From: an uncultured Lachnospiraceae bacterium
Lineage (GTDB): Bacteria; Bacillota; Clostridia; Lachnospirales; Lachnospiraceae
Assembly (NCBI GenBank): GCA_910588955.1
Contig: CAJURQ010000013.1
Span: forward strand, 1-64,000
Direction of reading: 5' to 3'
Length of the DNA stretch: 64,000 nt
The notes below the pieces were generated by a model that was not told where the DNA came from, did not search any database, and saw nothing but the letters and a program-made list of their open reading frames with translations. The position numbers and the translations under genes were made by a program. Positions within the stretch are counted from its first letter, which is position 1. Each line of letters begins with the position of its first letter. Of this stretch, positions 24,839 through 34,813 are shown piece after piece.

Positions 24839-25840
24839 ATGAGCGAATGGATTAAAGTAGCTGTGGACGCTATGGGTGGAGACAACGCCCCGGTGGAGAC
24901 GGTAAAGGGCGCTGTGGAGGCGGTGAACGAGAGCGGTAAGATCAAGGTTTATCTCGTGGGAAAGCAGGATATTCTGAAAAAGGAGCTTGCCGGTTATACA
25001 TATCCGAAGGAACAGATGGAGGTGGTACATGCCTCCGAGATTATCGAGACGGCGGAGCCGCCGGTGATGGCGATCCGCAAGAAGAAGGATTCCTCGCTCG
25101 TGAAGGCGCTTAATCTGGTAAAGGACGGCACCTGCGATGCCTTTGTGTCCGCGGGAAGCACAGGGGCGACTCTGGTGGGCGGACAGGTGATTGTTGGCAG
25201 GATCAAGGGTGTGGAGAGACCGCCTCTGGCGCCGCTCATCCCTACGGCGACGGGATGCTCCCTTCTGATTGACTGTGGCGCGAATGTGGATGCCAGACCT
25301 TCCCATCTCGTGCAGTTTGCAAAGATGGGTTCGATTTATATGGAATATGTGATGGGCGTGAAGAATCCGAAGGTCGGTATCGTGAATATCGGCGCGGAGG
25401 AGGAAAAGGGGAACGCGCTCGTGAAAGAAACCTTCCCGCTGCTTAAAAACTGTTCCGACATCAATTTTATCGGCAGCGTGGAGGCGAGGGACATTCCTGC
25501 GGGGGCGGCGGACGTGATCGTCTGCGAGGCGTTTGTGGGAAATGTGATTCTAAAAACCTATGAGGGCGTGGGACTGACATTGATCTCGAAAGTGAAGGAA
25601 GGCATGATGACATCCCTTCGCAGCAAGATCGGCGCGCTTTTGGTAAAACCCGCGCTGAAGACGACTTTGAAGGCGTTTGATCTGGAGCAGTACGGCGGCG
25701 CGCCGCTTCTGGGGCTTAAGGGGTTAGTTGTGAAAACCCATGGCAGCTCCAAGGCGAACGAGATTAAAAATTCTATTTTGCAGTGCATCGCCTTTACGGA
25801 GCAGCAGATCAGCGAAAAGATCCGGGAGAGAGTAGTGTAG
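24839..25840 (+). CDS. plsX: Phosphate acyltransferase PlsX
   Basis: A 333-residue enzyme converting acyl-ACP to acyl phosphate, the donor for PlsY (also encoded here, at 58872). Family blocks: KVAVDAMGGDNAP, AFVSAGSTGATLVG, LLIDCGANVDARP, VGIVNIGAEEEKGN, IGSVEARDIPAG, DVIVCEAFVGNVILKTYEG and GAPLLGLKGLVVKTHGSS. ATG 24839 follows GGAAGG and fits the family N-terminus; the frame extends 14 codons further up without support. It heads the plsX-acpP unit of lipid synthesis. Confidence 0.96.
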   Translation: MSEWIKVAVDAMGGDNAPVETVKGAVEAVNESGKIKVYLVGKQDILKKELAGYTYPKEQMEVVHASEIIETAEPPVMAIRKKKDSSLVKALNLVKDGTCDAFVSAGSTGATLVGGQVIVGRIKGVERPPLAPLIPTATGCSLLIDCGANVDARPSHLVQFAKMGSIYMEYVMGVKNPKVGIVNIGAEEEKGNALVKETFPLLKNCSDINFIGSVEARDIPAGAADVIVCEAFVGNVILKTYEGVGLTLISKVKEGMMTSLRSKIGALLVKPALKTTLKAFDLEQYGGAPLLGLKGLVVKTHGSSKANEIKNSILQCIAFTEQQISEKIRERVV

Positions 25841-25879
25841 AAACGATAAGATACCAAAAGCGGAGAGGTATGTTTGGCG

Positions 25880-26110
25880 ATGGAGTTTAATAAATTACGG
25901 GAAGTGATAGCGGGGATATTAAGCGTAGACCCGAAGGAGATCACGGAGGAGACCACCTTTTTAGAGGATTTGGGAGCGGATTCTCTGGATGTGTATCAGA
26001 TCATCATGGGAATTGAGGATGCCTTTCAGATTGAAATACCTGCTGAGAAGGCGGAGCGCATTACGACGGTGGGTGAAGCGGTAGAATTGATCAAGAGCAG
26101 CAGGGAGTAA
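25880..26110 (+). CDS. acpP: Acyl carrier protein
   Basis: A 76-residue acidic carrier protein. The phosphopantetheine attachment serine is S35 in LGADSLDVYQIIMGIED, the usual DSL motif. ATG 25880 is used; TTG 25874 is nearer the ideal distance from GGAGAGG and would add two residues. It lies 39 bases after plsX, whose substrate it carries. Confidence 0.94.
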   Translation: MEFNKLREVIAGILSVDPKEITEETTFLEDLGADSLDVYQIIMGIEDAFQIEIPAEKAERITTVGEAVELIKSSRE

Positions 26111-26115
26111 GCGGC

Positions 26116-26144
26116 AAGCCCTTTCTGATAAGGAAGGGGCTTTT
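26116..26144 (+). terminator. Hairpin between acpP and rnc
   Basis: AAGCCCTTTC (26116-26125) pairs with GAAGGGGCTT (26133-26142), with one G-U, followed by TTCC after the paired TT. It could be a terminator or an attenuator allowing partial read-through to rnc. Confidence 0.6.
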
Positions 26145-26175
26145 CCACGTGCGGGAAAGGAGCATGGTCATTTTC

Positions 26176-26865
26176 ATGACGGACGAAGCGTTTAGCGGGT
26201 TGGAAGAAAAAATTGCATATCATTTTCGCGATAAGAAGCTGCTGCGTCAGGCACTTACCCACAGTTCCTACGCAAACGAGATGCGGATCAATAAATTTGA
26301 GGATTACGAGCGGCTGGAGTTTTTGGGAGATGCCGTTCTGGAACTTGTGAGCAGCGACTTTCTCTTTCGGGAACGGGAGGACACGCCGGAGGGGGAGTTG
26401 ACGAAGATGCGCGCTTCTATGGTATGTGAGCCGGCGCTCGCTTTCTGCGCAAGGGATTTCTCTCTGGAAAAGTTTATTCTGCTTGGAAAGGGAGAGGAGA
26501 CAACAGGGGGGAGAAACCGGGATTCCATCGTCTCCGACGTGATGGAGGCGGTGATAGGCGCGATTTATCTGGACGGGGGGCTTGGGGAAGCCTCGTCGTT
26601 TATTCACCGATTTATTCTTTCGGATTTAGAGCATAAACAGCTTTTTTACGACGCCAAAACGATTCTTCAGGAGCGCGTGCAGCAGGGGAACGAGGGCACG
26701 GTTCACTACGAACTCGTAAAAGAGGAGGGACCGCAGCACGAAAAAGTTTTCGAGGTGGAGGTCTACGTGGGAGGGAAAAAAGCGGGATGGGGAGTCGGTC
26801 ATTCCAAGAAGGCGGCACAGCAGCAGGCGGCATATCAGGCTCTTCTTTCGAGAAAAGAAAGGTAA
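26176..26865 (+). CDS. rnc: Ribonuclease III
   Basis: A 229-residue (from ATG 26176) double-strand RNA endonuclease. The catalytic domain carries the signature ERLEFLGDAVLELV and SDVMEAVIGAIYLDGG; the C-terminal dsRNA-binding domain includes HYELVKEEGPQHEKVFEVEV and GHSKKAAQQQAA. The start is unsettled: GTG 26149, ATG 26164 and ATG 26176 are all in frame, and AAAGGAG at 26156-26162 is too near 26164 and a little far from 26176. It processes rRNA precursors. It is followed after 3 bases by smc, a coupling common in Firmicutes. Confidence 0.95.
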   Translation: MTDEAFSGLEEKIAYHFRDKKLLRQALTHSSYANEMRINKFEDYERLEFLGDAVLELVSSDFLFREREDTPEGELTKMRASMVCEPALAFCARDFSLEKFILLGKGEETTGGRNRDSIVSDVMEAVIGAIYLDGGLGEASSFIHRFILSDLEHKQLFYDAKTILQERVQQGNEGTVHYELVKEEGPQHEKVFEVEVYVGGKKAGWGVGHSKKAAQQQAAYQALLSRKER

Positions 26866-26868
26866 TAT

Positions 26869-29800
26869 ATGTATTTAAAAAGTATAGAGGTACACGGGTT
26901 TAAATCCTTTGCGAATAAAATTACATTCAAGTTTCACAACGGCATTACGGGTATTGTAGGACCGAACGGTTCCGGGAAGAGCAACGTTGCGGACGCGGTC
27001 AGGTGGGTGCTGGGAGAACAGCGCATCAAGCAGTTGCGCGGCGCATCTATGCAGGACGTGATCTTTTCCGGAACAGAGATGAGAAAGCCGCTGGGCTATG
27101 CCTATGTGGCGATTACACTGGACAATTCAGACCATCAGCTTGCCATTGATTTCGACGAAGTGACGGTATCGAGGCGGCTGTACCGCTCCGGGGAGAGCGA
27201 ATATATGTTAAACGGTACGCCGTGCCGCCTGAAAGACGTCAATGAACTGTTTTACGATACCGGTATCGGTAAGGAGGGCTACTCCATTATCGGACAGGGT
27301 CAGATTGATAAGATCTTAAGCGGCAAGCCGGAGGAGCGCAGGGAGCTTTTTGACGAGGCGGCAGGCATTGTGAAGTTTAAGCGGAGAAAGTATGCGGCGC
27401 AGAAGAAGCTGGAGGCGGAAAAACAGAACCTGCTGCGCGTGAACGATATTCTGGCGGAATTGGAGAAACAGACGGGACCTCTTGAAAAGCAGGCGGAAAA
27501 AGCAAGGGTTTATCTTCGCAGGAAGGAGGAGTTAAAGACTCTTGACGTCAATGTGTTCCTGCTTGAAAATATAAGGATTACGGAGCAGCTTAAGGATGTG
27601 GATGAGAAGCTGCGCATTGCTTCCGGCGATCTGCAGGAGACCACGGATAAATATGAGTCTACCAAGGAGGAGTACGAGCGGATCCAGAGCCGCATCGAGC
27701 AGCTGGACGCGGAGATTGAGGCGGCGAGAGCCACGCTCACGGACACGGGCGTGATGCGCTCCAAGCTGGAGGGCGAGATCAATGTCTTAAAGGAGCAGAT
27801 TCACTCCGCGGAGGGCAATGAGCAGCATCTGCAGTCACGCATCAACAGCATCAGTGAACAGTTGGCAGAGAGAGATAAAGAGCGGGAGACCATCCTCGCG
27901 GAGAAACAGGAGATCGACGAAAAGCTGGCGGCGCTGGAGGAGGAGCGGACGCAGGCAAGAGAGATTTTGGAGAGAACCCAGAGCGAGATAGAAACCTTAA
28001 ATAATCATATTGAAAGCGGAAAGAATACCATTATAGAGGCGCTTAATAACCGCGCCACCATCAAGTCCAGACTGGGGCGTTTTGACACCATGCTGGAACA
28101 GGTGAACATCCGGAAGGCTGAGTTAAATTCCCGGCTTCTTCGCGCCAAGTCCGATGAGGCGGAACAGACGGAGACAATCAAAAAGCTGGAGGAGGAATTT
28201 GAGGCGATCACAGGCTCTATCAAGGAACTGACGGAGCAGCAGGAACTGATGGAGGAACGGCTTGCCGGGGTGCGTGACGAACTTGCGGGAAAAGATCAGA
28301 AACTCCGGGATACGCAGGTGCTCTACCACCAGCAGAAATCCAAGCTGGAGGCGCTCTCCAACCTGACGGAACGCTACGAGGGTTACGGTGGCAGCGTCAA
28401 GGCTGTCATGGAGAAAAAGGAGACGGAGAAGGGCATTATCGGCGTTGTTGCGGATATCATTCAGGCGGAGGCGAAGTACGAGACCGCCATCGAGACGGCG
28501 CTGGGCGGCAATATCCAGAATATCGTCACGGAGGACGAGGAGACCGCCAAGCGGATGATCGGCTTCTTGAAGAAGGCGAGGGCGGGGCGCGCGACGTTCC
28601 TGCCGCTCACAAGCATTACCCGCCCGCAGGAGTTTAAAAACCCGGAGGCATTGAAGGAGCCGGGCGTAGTAGGGATGGCGGACACGCTCGTTAAGATTGA
28701 GAAAAAGTATAAAAATGTGGCGAAGGCTATGCTGGGGCGCATTATGGTCGTAGACAATGTGGACAACGCGGTAAAGATCGCCAGAAAGTTTGACTACGGC
28801 ATTCGTATGGTAACACTGGAGGGCGAGCTTCTCGTGCCCGGCGGCGCCATCAGCGGCGGCGCGTTCAAGAACAACTCCAACCTGCTTGGCAGGCGCAGGG
28901 AGATGGAGGAGCTGGAGAAAAAGGTTAAGCAGTATGTGAAGGAGATCGACCAGATCTTAAACGAGATCGAGGAGACCAAGCGCGGGCGCAATAAAATGCG
29001 TCTCGAGATCGAAGATGTCAAGGGACAGATCCAGCGCAAGTTTATCGAGCAGAACACCGCCAGAATGAACGTGATGCAGGCGGAGGAGAAGAAGAGCGAG
29101 ACGACGGAGGGATTCGGCGAGTTAAAGACCGAAGAGCAGGATATCGAAACCCAGATCGGCGAGATTCGCGCCGGCAAGGAGGGGGCGGCAAAGGAGCTTG
29201 CCGATTCCGAGGCTCTGGAAAAGAGCGTGGAAACCCAGATTGCCGAGTTCCAGACGCAGCTTGAGGAAAAGCGTACGCTGGAATCCGAGCAGGCGGCGCA
29301 GCTTGCCGAATGGGACGTGGAAGTGGAGAAAATGCGCCAGAACGCAGATTTCAGACGGCAGAATCTGGAGCGCGTGGACGGAGAGAGAGAACGCTACCTC
29401 TCGGAACTGAACGAGGTGAAGGAAGGGCTGCATCTGGGCAAGGAGGAAGTGGAGCGCAAGAAGGAGAACATTCTCGAGATCGAGAGAACCATTGAGGCTT
29501 CTCACACGGCGCAGACAGAGGCGGAGATCAAGCTGAAAGAGGATGTGCAGACCAAGGAGGAGCTTTCCGGAAAGCAGAAAAACTTTTTTGGCACGAGAGA
29601 AGAACTCTCCCAGCGCATGACTGCGTTAGATAAAGAAGTATACCGCCTGAACGCGCAGAAGGAGCGGATGGAGGAATCCATCGAGTCCCAGATCAATTAT
29701 ATGTGGGATGAGTACGAGATCACCCTCTCCGACGCGGAGGGGTTAAAGAACGAGGAGATGACCGACCTGCCGGCGATGAAGCGGGAGATCGGCAATTTAA

Positions 29801-30429
29801 AAGATGCGATCAGGAAACTCGGCGACGTGAACGTAAACGCCATCGAGGATTACCGCAATCTGATGGAAAGATATACCTTTTTGAAGACACAGCATGACGA
29901 TCTGGTGGAGGCGGAGAAAACGCTGCTCGGCATTATCGAGGAACTGGACACTTCCATGCGGAAACAGTTTAATGAAAAGTTTGCCCAGATCAACAGAGAG
30001 TTTGACAAGGTGTTTAAGGAGCTGTTCGGCGGCGGAAAAGGCTCCCTCGAATTGATCGAGGAGGAGGACGTGCTGGAGGCGGGCATTCTTGTGATCGCGC
30101 AGCCGCCCGGAAAGAAACTGGTCAATATGATGCAGATGTCCGGCGGAGAGAAGGCGCTGACGGCGATCTGTCTGCTCTTTGCGATTCAGAACCTGAAGCC
30201 CTCGCCTTTCTGCCTTCTGGACGAGATCGAGGCGGCTCTGGATGAGAACAATGTGACGCGGTTTGCGAAGTATCTGCATAAGCTGACAAAGAATACGCAG
30301 TTTATTGTCATTACCCACAGGCGCGGCACTATGGAAAAGGCGGACCGGCTCTACGGCATTACCATGCAGGAGAAGGGCATTTCCACGCTGGTGAGCGTCA
30401 ATCTGATAGACAAAGAATTAGACGATTAG
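26869..30429 (+). CDS. smc: Chromosome segregation protein SMC
   Basis: A 1186-residue condensin ATPase. Head: Walker A GPNGSGKSN (31-39) and QGQIDKIL. Then a long coiled coil (~170-490), the hinge (~505-660, with GGNIQNIVTEDEETAKRMI and VPGGAISGGAF), a returning coil, and the C-terminal head with signature MSGGEKALTAICLLFAIQ and Walker B CLLDEIEAALDENN. The full normal length is present with no frameshift. It works with ScpA and ScpB, which are not in this window, to organise and segregate the chromosome. It is followed by ftsY with a 23-base gap, the common rnc-smc-ftsY order. Confidence 0.98.
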   Translation: MYLKSIEVHGFKSFANKITFKFHNGITGIVGPNGSGKSNVADAVRWVLGEQRIKQLRGASMQDVIFSGTEMRKPLGYAYVAITLDNSDHQLAIDFDEVTVSRRLYRSGESEYMLNGTPCRLKDVNELFYDTGIGKEGYSIIGQGQIDKILSGKPEERRELFDEAAGIVKFKRRKYAAQKKLEAEKQNLLRVNDILAELEKQTGPLEKQAEKARVYLRRKEELKTLDVNVFLLENIRITEQLKDVDEKLRIASGDLQETTDKYESTKEEYERIQSRIEQLDAEIEAARATLTDTGVMRSKLEGEINVLKEQIHSAEGNEQHLQSRINSISEQLAERDKERETILAEKQEIDEKLAALEEERTQAREILERTQSEIETLNNHIESGKNTIIEALNNRATIKSRLGRFDTMLEQVNIRKAELNSRLLRAKSDEAEQTETIKKLEEEFEAITGSIKELTEQQELMEERLAGVRDELAGKDQKLRDTQVLYHQQKSKLEALSNLTERYEGYGGSVKAVMEKKETEKGIIGVVADIIQAEAKYETAIETALGGNIQNIVTEDEETAKRMIGFLKKARAGRATFLPLTSITRPQEFKNPEALKEPGVVGMADTLVKIEKKYKNVAKAMLGRIMVVDNVDNAVKIARKFDYGIRMVTLEGELLVPGGAISGGAFKNNSNLLGRRREMEELEKKVKQYVKEIDQILNEIEETKRGRNKMRLEIEDVKGQIQRKFIEQNTARMNVMQAEEKKSETTEGFGELKTEEQDIETQIGEIRAGKEGAAKELADSEALEKSVETQIAEFQTQLEEKRTLESEQAAQLAEWDVEVEKMRQNADFRRQNLERVDGERERYLSELNEVKEGLHLGKEEVERKKENILEIERTIEASHTAQTEAEIKLKEDVQTKEELSGKQKNFFGTREELSQRMTALDKEVYRLNAQKERMEESIESQINYMWDEYEITLSDAEGLKNEEMTDLPAMKREIGNLKDAIRKLGDVNVNAIEDYRNLMERYTFLKTQHDDLVEAEKTLLGIIEELDTSMRKQFNEKFAQINREFDKVFKELFGGGKGSLELIEEEDVLEAGILVIAQPPGKKLVNMMQMSGGEKALTAICLLFAIQNLKPSPFCLLDEIEAALDENNVTRFAKYLHKLTKNTQFIVITHRRGTMEKADRLYGITMQEKGISTLVSVNLIDKELDD

Positions 30430-30452
30430 ATTTAGATAAGGAAAGGGAAGGC

Positions 30453-31400
30453 ATGAGCGAAGAAAAAAAAGGCTTCTTCGGCAGGCTGAAGGCGGGTCTG
30501 ACCAAGACGAGGGACAATATCGTACACAGCATGGATTCTGTGTTCGGCGGATTTTCCAGCATCGACGACGACTTCTACGAGGAATTGGAAGAGATTCTCA
30601 TTATGGGGGATATCGGGGTGAATGCCACCGAGGAGATTCTGGAGCGGCTGAAAAAGCAGGTGAAGGAAAATCATATCAAGGAGCCTGCCGCCTGTCGGGA
30701 ACATCTGATCGACAGTATCAGGGAGCAGATGGAAGTGGGCGAGACCGCCTACGATTTCGAGAAGGAGCGGTCAGTGGTGATGCTCATAGGCGTAAACGGC
30801 GTGGGCAAGACCACCACGGTCGGCAAGTTTGCGGCGCAGTTGAAAGGACAGGGGAAAAAAGTGCTGATCGCGGCGGCGGATACGTTCCGTGCGGCGGCGG
30901 GAGAACAGCTTTCGGAGTGGGCGGCGCGCGCCGGGGCGGATATGATCGGCGGTACGGAGGGCGCGGATCCTGCAAGCGTGATCTTCGATGCGGTGAACGC
31001 GGCGAAGGCGAGGAACGTGGACGTGCTTTTGTGCGATACGGCGGGAAGGCTCCACAATAAAAAGAACCTGATGGAAGAGCTGAAAAAAATCAACCGCATT
31101 ATCGACAGGGAATTTCCGGACGCCCATCGGGAAAATTTGATCGTTTTGGACGGCACTACTGGACAGAACGCCTTGCAGCAGGCGAAGGAGTTCGCGGAGG
31201 TGGCGGATGTGACCGGCATTATTCTGACGAAGCTGGACGGGACGGCGAAGGGTGGCATCGCGGTGGCGATCCAGTCGGAACTGCAGATTCCCGTGAAGTA
31301 CATCGGCGTGGGGGAATCCATAGAGGATTTACAGAAGTTCGACGCGAAGCAGTTTGTGGACGCGCTTTTTGATGTGAAAGTGGAAGAGGAAGAAGAGTAG
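30453..31400 (+). CDS. ftsY: Signal recognition particle receptor FtsY
   Basis: A 315-residue GTPase that docks SRP-bound ribosomes at the membrane. It has an N domain (~1-100), then G motifs GVNGVGKTTTVGKFA (G1, ~113), AAADTFRAAAGEQL, DTAGRLHNKKNLMEEL (G3), TKLDGTAKGG (G4) and YIGVGESIEDLQKFDA. The acidic N-terminal A domain is nearly absent, usual in Firmicutes. Its partner ffh lies ~10.6 kb downstream at 42023, separated by the accessory block 31.4-41.5 kb. Confidence 0.97.
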   Translation: MSEEKKGFFGRLKAGLTKTRDNIVHSMDSVFGGFSSIDDDFYEELEEILIMGDIGVNATEEILERLKKQVKENHIKEPAACREHLIDSIREQMEVGETAYDFEKERSVVMLIGVNGVGKTTTVGKFAAQLKGQGKKVLIAAADTFRAAAGEQLSEWAARAGADMIGGTEGADPASVIFDAVNAAKARNVDVLLCDTAGRLHNKKNLMEELKKINRIIDREFPDAHRENLIVLDGTTGQNALQQAKEFAEVADVTGIILTKLDGTAKGGIAVAIQSELQIPVKYIGVGESIEDLQKFDAKQFVDALFDVKVEEEEE

Positions 31401-31465
31401 CAAATGCCATTACTATGAGCAGACGGAAGCTGTGAATAGAAACAGAATGAGGAGGCACAAAGGGG

Positions 31466-32683
31466 ATGGATGCAATGACGTTGGATAAGTTTGAGGAGGC
31501 ATACGAGGTTGTCAAAGAGGTGGCTTCGGAGACGAAGCTTGTGTACAGCGATTATTTCAGCGCACAGACCGGAAACAAGGTTTATCTGAAACCGGAGAAT
31601 ATGCAGCTCACGGGCGCGTACAAGCTCAGAGGGGCTTACTATAAGATCAGCACGCTGACGGGCGAGGAGCGGGCGAAAGGGCTGATCACGGCATCCGCCG
31701 GAAACCATGCCCAAGGCGTCGCCTACGCGGCAAAATGCTACGGGGTGAAAGCGGTGATCGTGATGCCCACCACGACCCCGCTAATCAAAGTCAACCGCAC
31801 CAAAAGCTACGGGGCGGAGGTGATTCTGTACGGGGACGTGTACGATGAGGCGTGCGCCCACGCGCTGGATCTGGCGGAGAAAAACGGCTATACTTTCGTG
31901 CATCCCTTCGATGATCTGGATGTGGCGACGGGACAGGGCACTATCGCCATGGAGATTATAAAAGAACTTCCTTTGGTGGACTATATTCTTGTGCCCATCG
32001 GGGGTGGCGGTCTTGCCACCGGCGTATCTACGCTGGCAAAGCTTTTGAACCCCAAGATCAAGGTGATCGGCGTGGAGCCTGCGGGCGCGGCATGTATGCA
32101 GGCGTCCATCAAGGCGGGAAAGGTGCAGACCATGGCGCAGGTCAACACGATCGCGGACGGCACGGCTGTGAAAACGCCGGGCGAAAAGATTTTCCCCTAT
32201 GTGAGCAAAAATCTGGATGACATCATCACTGTGGAGGATGAGGAGCTGGTGGTGGCATTCCTTGATATGGTGGAGAACCATAAGATGGTGGTGGAAAATT
32301 CCGGGCTTCTCACCGTGGCAGCGCTAAAACATCTGGATGTGAAGCATAAAAAGGTCGTTTCCATTTTAAGCGGAGGTAATATGGATGTGATCACCATGTC
32401 TTCCGTGGTACAGCAGGGTCTTGTGCTGCGCGACAGGATCTTCACCGTTTCGGTACTTCTGCCGGACAAGCCGGGCGAGCTCTCCCGGGTGTCCGACGTG
32501 ATCGCGAAGCAGAGCGGTAATGTCATCAAGCTGGAGCACAACCAGTTCGTTTCCATCAACCGCAACGCGGCGGTGGAGCTTAGGATTACGCTGGAGGCAT
32601 ATGGCACCGAGCACAAGAACCAGATTATCAAGGCGCTTGAGGACAACGGCTATCAGCCGAAGCTCGTGCGGGCGAGCGTGTAA
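31466..32683 (+). CDS. ilvA: Threonine ammonia-lyase with ACT domain
   Basis: A 405-residue PLP enzyme deaminating threonine to 2-oxobutanoate, either for isoleucine synthesis or for fermentation. The PLP lysine lies in LTGAYKLRGAY, the phosphate-binding loop is GGGGLATG, and SAGNHAQGVAYAA is a family motif. Residues ~325-402 form a single C-terminal ACT domain (FTVSVLLPDKPGELSRVSDVI), the usual allosteric site. This ~400-residue, one-ACT form is often called catabolic-like; sequence alone does not settle which. AGGAGG lies ten bases before the ATG. No other ilv genes are adjacent. Confidence 0.93.
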   Translation: MDAMTLDKFEEAYEVVKEVASETKLVYSDYFSAQTGNKVYLKPENMQLTGAYKLRGAYYKISTLTGEERAKGLITASAGNHAQGVAYAAKCYGVKAVIVMPTTTPLIKVNRTKSYGAEVILYGDVYDEACAHALDLAEKNGYTFVHPFDDLDVATGQGTIAMEIIKELPLVDYILVPIGGGGLATGVSTLAKLLNPKIKVIGVEPAGAACMQASIKAGKVQTMAQVNTIADGTAVKTPGEKIFPYVSKNLDDIITVEDEELVVAFLDMVENHKMVVENSGLLTVAALKHLDVKHKKVVSILSGGNMDVITMSSVVQQGLVLRDRIFTVSVLLPDKPGELSRVSDVIAKQSGNVIKLEHNQFVSINRNAAVELRITLEAYGTEHKNQIIKALEDNGYQPKLVRASV

Positions 32684-32734
32684 ATATTTTATAAAGTGGA
32701 TATGACTAAAGGAAAAAGGACAGGACTCATATTC

Positions 32735-33583
32735 ATGCAAAAAATAAAAAAATATGTTATTATAACGGCAGCGGCGTTTGTCTATGCTGTCGGGGTGAGT
32801 CTCTTTACTGACCCTAATAATATGGCGCCGGGCGGCGTGACAGGTATTGCCATTATTCTGAGCAGGATTTTTCCGGTCAGCACGGGTACGTTTATCATGC
32901 TGATCAATATACCGATTTTGATTTTTGCGATCTGGAAATTCGGGCTCGCGCTCACGGTATCCACAATTTATGCCACGGCTCTGATTTCGTTTTTCACGAA
33001 TTTGTTGGCGGCATACGGTGCGGCGACGGATGATATTCTTTTGGCGGCGCTGGTGGGCGGTACGCTCACGGCGGTTTCCATCGGTGTGATTTTCCGGGCG
33101 GGGGCGACTACGGGAGGCATGGACATTATCGTCAAGGCGCTGCGTCTTCAGTTTCCGCATCTGAAGACGGGGAAAATCTTCTTTATTGCGGACGCACTTG
33201 TGGTGACCCTCTCGGGTATTGTGTTCCGGGATTTGAACGCCGCGCTGTATGCGGCGATCTCCGCCATCTGCACTTCTGTGGTGATGGACATTGTGCTCTA
33301 CGGCAGGGACGAGGCGAGGCTTTTGTTTATCATCAGCGCGAAGGCGGAAAACATTGCGGAGCGTCTTTTGACGGATGTCGATATCGGCGTGACATATATA
33401 AAAGGGCAGGGCGCATATAGTGGAGATAACAAGCGGGTGATTATGTGCGTGGTGAAAAAGCCCGTATCGCCCAAAGCGGAGGAGATTGTGAAACAGGAAG
33501 ACCCGGACGCCTTTATGATTATCACAAGCGCGACGGAGGTGTTCGGGGAAGGGTACAAAAGCTACTTTAGCGAGCGCATGTGA
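32735..33583 (+). CDS. YitT family membrane protein
   Basis: A 282-residue protein of the YitT family: five to six hydrophobic helices (~7-200; for example VIITAAAFVYAVGVSLF, GGVTGIAIILSRIFPVS, GTFIMLINIPILIFAIW) followed by a cytoplasmic DUF2179-type domain (~205-282; LLTDVDIGVTYIKGQGAYSG, VMCVVKKPV). ATG 32735 has AAAAGGACAGGA nine bases upstream; starts at 32696 and 32702 lack a good site. Transport or signalling function is unknown. The final TGA overlaps an ATG of the next frame, but the muramidase start is a little further on. Confidence 0.88.
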   Translation: MQKIKKYVIITAAAFVYAVGVSLFTDPNNMAPGGVTGIAIILSRIFPVSTGTFIMLINIPILIFAIWKFGLALTVSTIYATALISFFTNLLAAYGAATDDILLAALVGGTLTAVSIGVIFRAGATTGGMDIIVKALRLQFPHLKTGKIFFIADALVVTLSGIVFRDLNAALYAAISAICTSVVMDIVLYGRDEARLLFIISAKAENIAERLLTDVDIGVTYIKGQGAYSGDNKRVIMCVVKKPVSPKAEEIVKQEDPDAFMIITSATEVFGEGYKSYFSERM

Positions 33584-33609
33584 TGTATGCGCATATAAAA
33601 GGAGAGTTT

Positions 33610-34743
33610 ATGCAGGAGAATCATTCGCAGGGAAAGCGCGGCAGGAAGAAACGGAGGAGAAGTGAGAACAGTATCCTCGCGGGCTCTATTCTTCTCTGCA
33701 TTATCACTTTGACGGCGGTAACGGTCTGTCTGGTCATGGTATTCCAGTACCGGGCGGTTCAGCAGAAGAACACGGCGGTTATGAGCGAGCTTGAGGCGAT
33801 CCGCCTGAGAGAAGAAGCGGCTTACAATCAGGCGGAAGTGGACGCTTTGATTGAGAGCGCGGTGGAGGAGACGAAGGAGGAAACGTCGGAGGAAGTGAGC
33901 AAGGCGTTCCTTGACAGGATGAAGGAGCTGATGACTTCCGGCGGCGGCACGACGGAGATGCTCAGAACCTTCTTCCCGGACGAGATCGTGCTGGCGGATG
34001 CCGGGCAGTATTATTTCTTCCCGATTCTGGAGGATTTGGCAAAGAATACATACAATCCCGAGTCTTTTATGGCGGACGGAGACGGTGTGGTTCATTACTA
34101 TGAGGAGGGAGAGCGGATTTCCCGCAAGGGCATAGACGTGTCCCGTTATCAGGAGAAGATTGATTGGGAGAAGGTGGCGGAAGACGAGGTAGACTATGCC
34201 TTTGTCCGTCTGGGCATCAGAGGGTATACCGAAGGTGAGATTTTAGAGGACGAAACCTTCCAGAAAAATATCGAAGGCGCTTTAAAAAATGATATCGACG
34301 TGGGCGTTTACTTCTTTACTCAGGCTATGAGCGTGGAGGAGGCGGAGGAGGAAGCCGAGTTCGTGATCGAGTCCATCGCACCTTACAAGGTGGCTTATCC
34401 GGTGGTGATCGACGTGGAGGTGGTGACGAGCGCCAACGCGCGAAGCAATGACCTGTCCAAAGAGGAGCGGACAAAATACTGCATTGCTTTTTGCGAGAAA
34501 GTCAAAGAGGCGGGATATACGCCCATGATATATGGCAATTTGAAAACCTTTATGCTGCTTCTGGATATAGAACAATTGGAAGAGTACGACAAGTGGTTTG
34601 CCTATTATGACGAGACATACTATTTCCCTTATGATTTCAAAATCTGGCAGTATACGAACAAGGGAAAAGTGTCCGGCATCAAGGGGGACGTGGACTTAAA
34701 CGTCAGCTTTGACGCGAAAGAGCATGAGGAAGACGACGATTAG
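33610..34743 (+). CDS. Membrane-anchored GH25 muramidase
   Basis: A 377-residue cell-wall hydrolase. It has a very basic N-terminus (KRGRKKRRRSE), one transmembrane helix (~23-45), and a ~120-residue extracellular stalk with coiled-coil character. The GH25 domain occupies ~170-375: RKGIDVSRYQEKIDWEKV, GVYFFTQAMSVEEAEEEA, YPVVIDVEVV (catalytic D-x-E), YTPMIYGN and FKIWQYTNKGKVSGIKGDVDLN. It should cleave the MurNAc-GlcNAc bond of peptidoglycan while tethered to the membrane. ATG 33610 follows AAGGAGAG; the upstream ATG 33580 overlaps the YitT stop and lacks a ribosome site. A role in remodelling rather than lysis is inferred from the anchor. Confidence 0.92.
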   Translation: MQENHSQGKRGRKKRRRSENSILAGSILLCIITLTAVTVCLVMVFQYRAVQQKNTAVMSELEAIRLREEAAYNQAEVDALIESAVEETKEETSEEVSKAFLDRMKELMTSGGGTTEMLRTFFPDEIVLADAGQYYFFPILEDLAKNTYNPESFMADGDGVVHYYEEGERISRKGIDVSRYQEKIDWEKVAEDEVDYAFVRLGIRGYTEGEILEDETFQKNIEGALKNDIDVGVYFFTQAMSVEEAEEEAEFVIESIAPYKVAYPVVIDVEVVTSANARSNDLSKEERTKYCIAFCEKVKEAGYTPMIYGNLKTFMLLLDIEQLEEYDKWFAYYDETYYFPYDFKIWQYTNKGKVSGIKGDVDLNVSFDAKEHEEDDD

Positions 34744-34813
34744 CGAGGGCGGCAAGCAGCGTTGGAAGGCTGACGCTGTGAAAATACAAAAAAAAGAAAG
34801 GCAGGGTTACGAC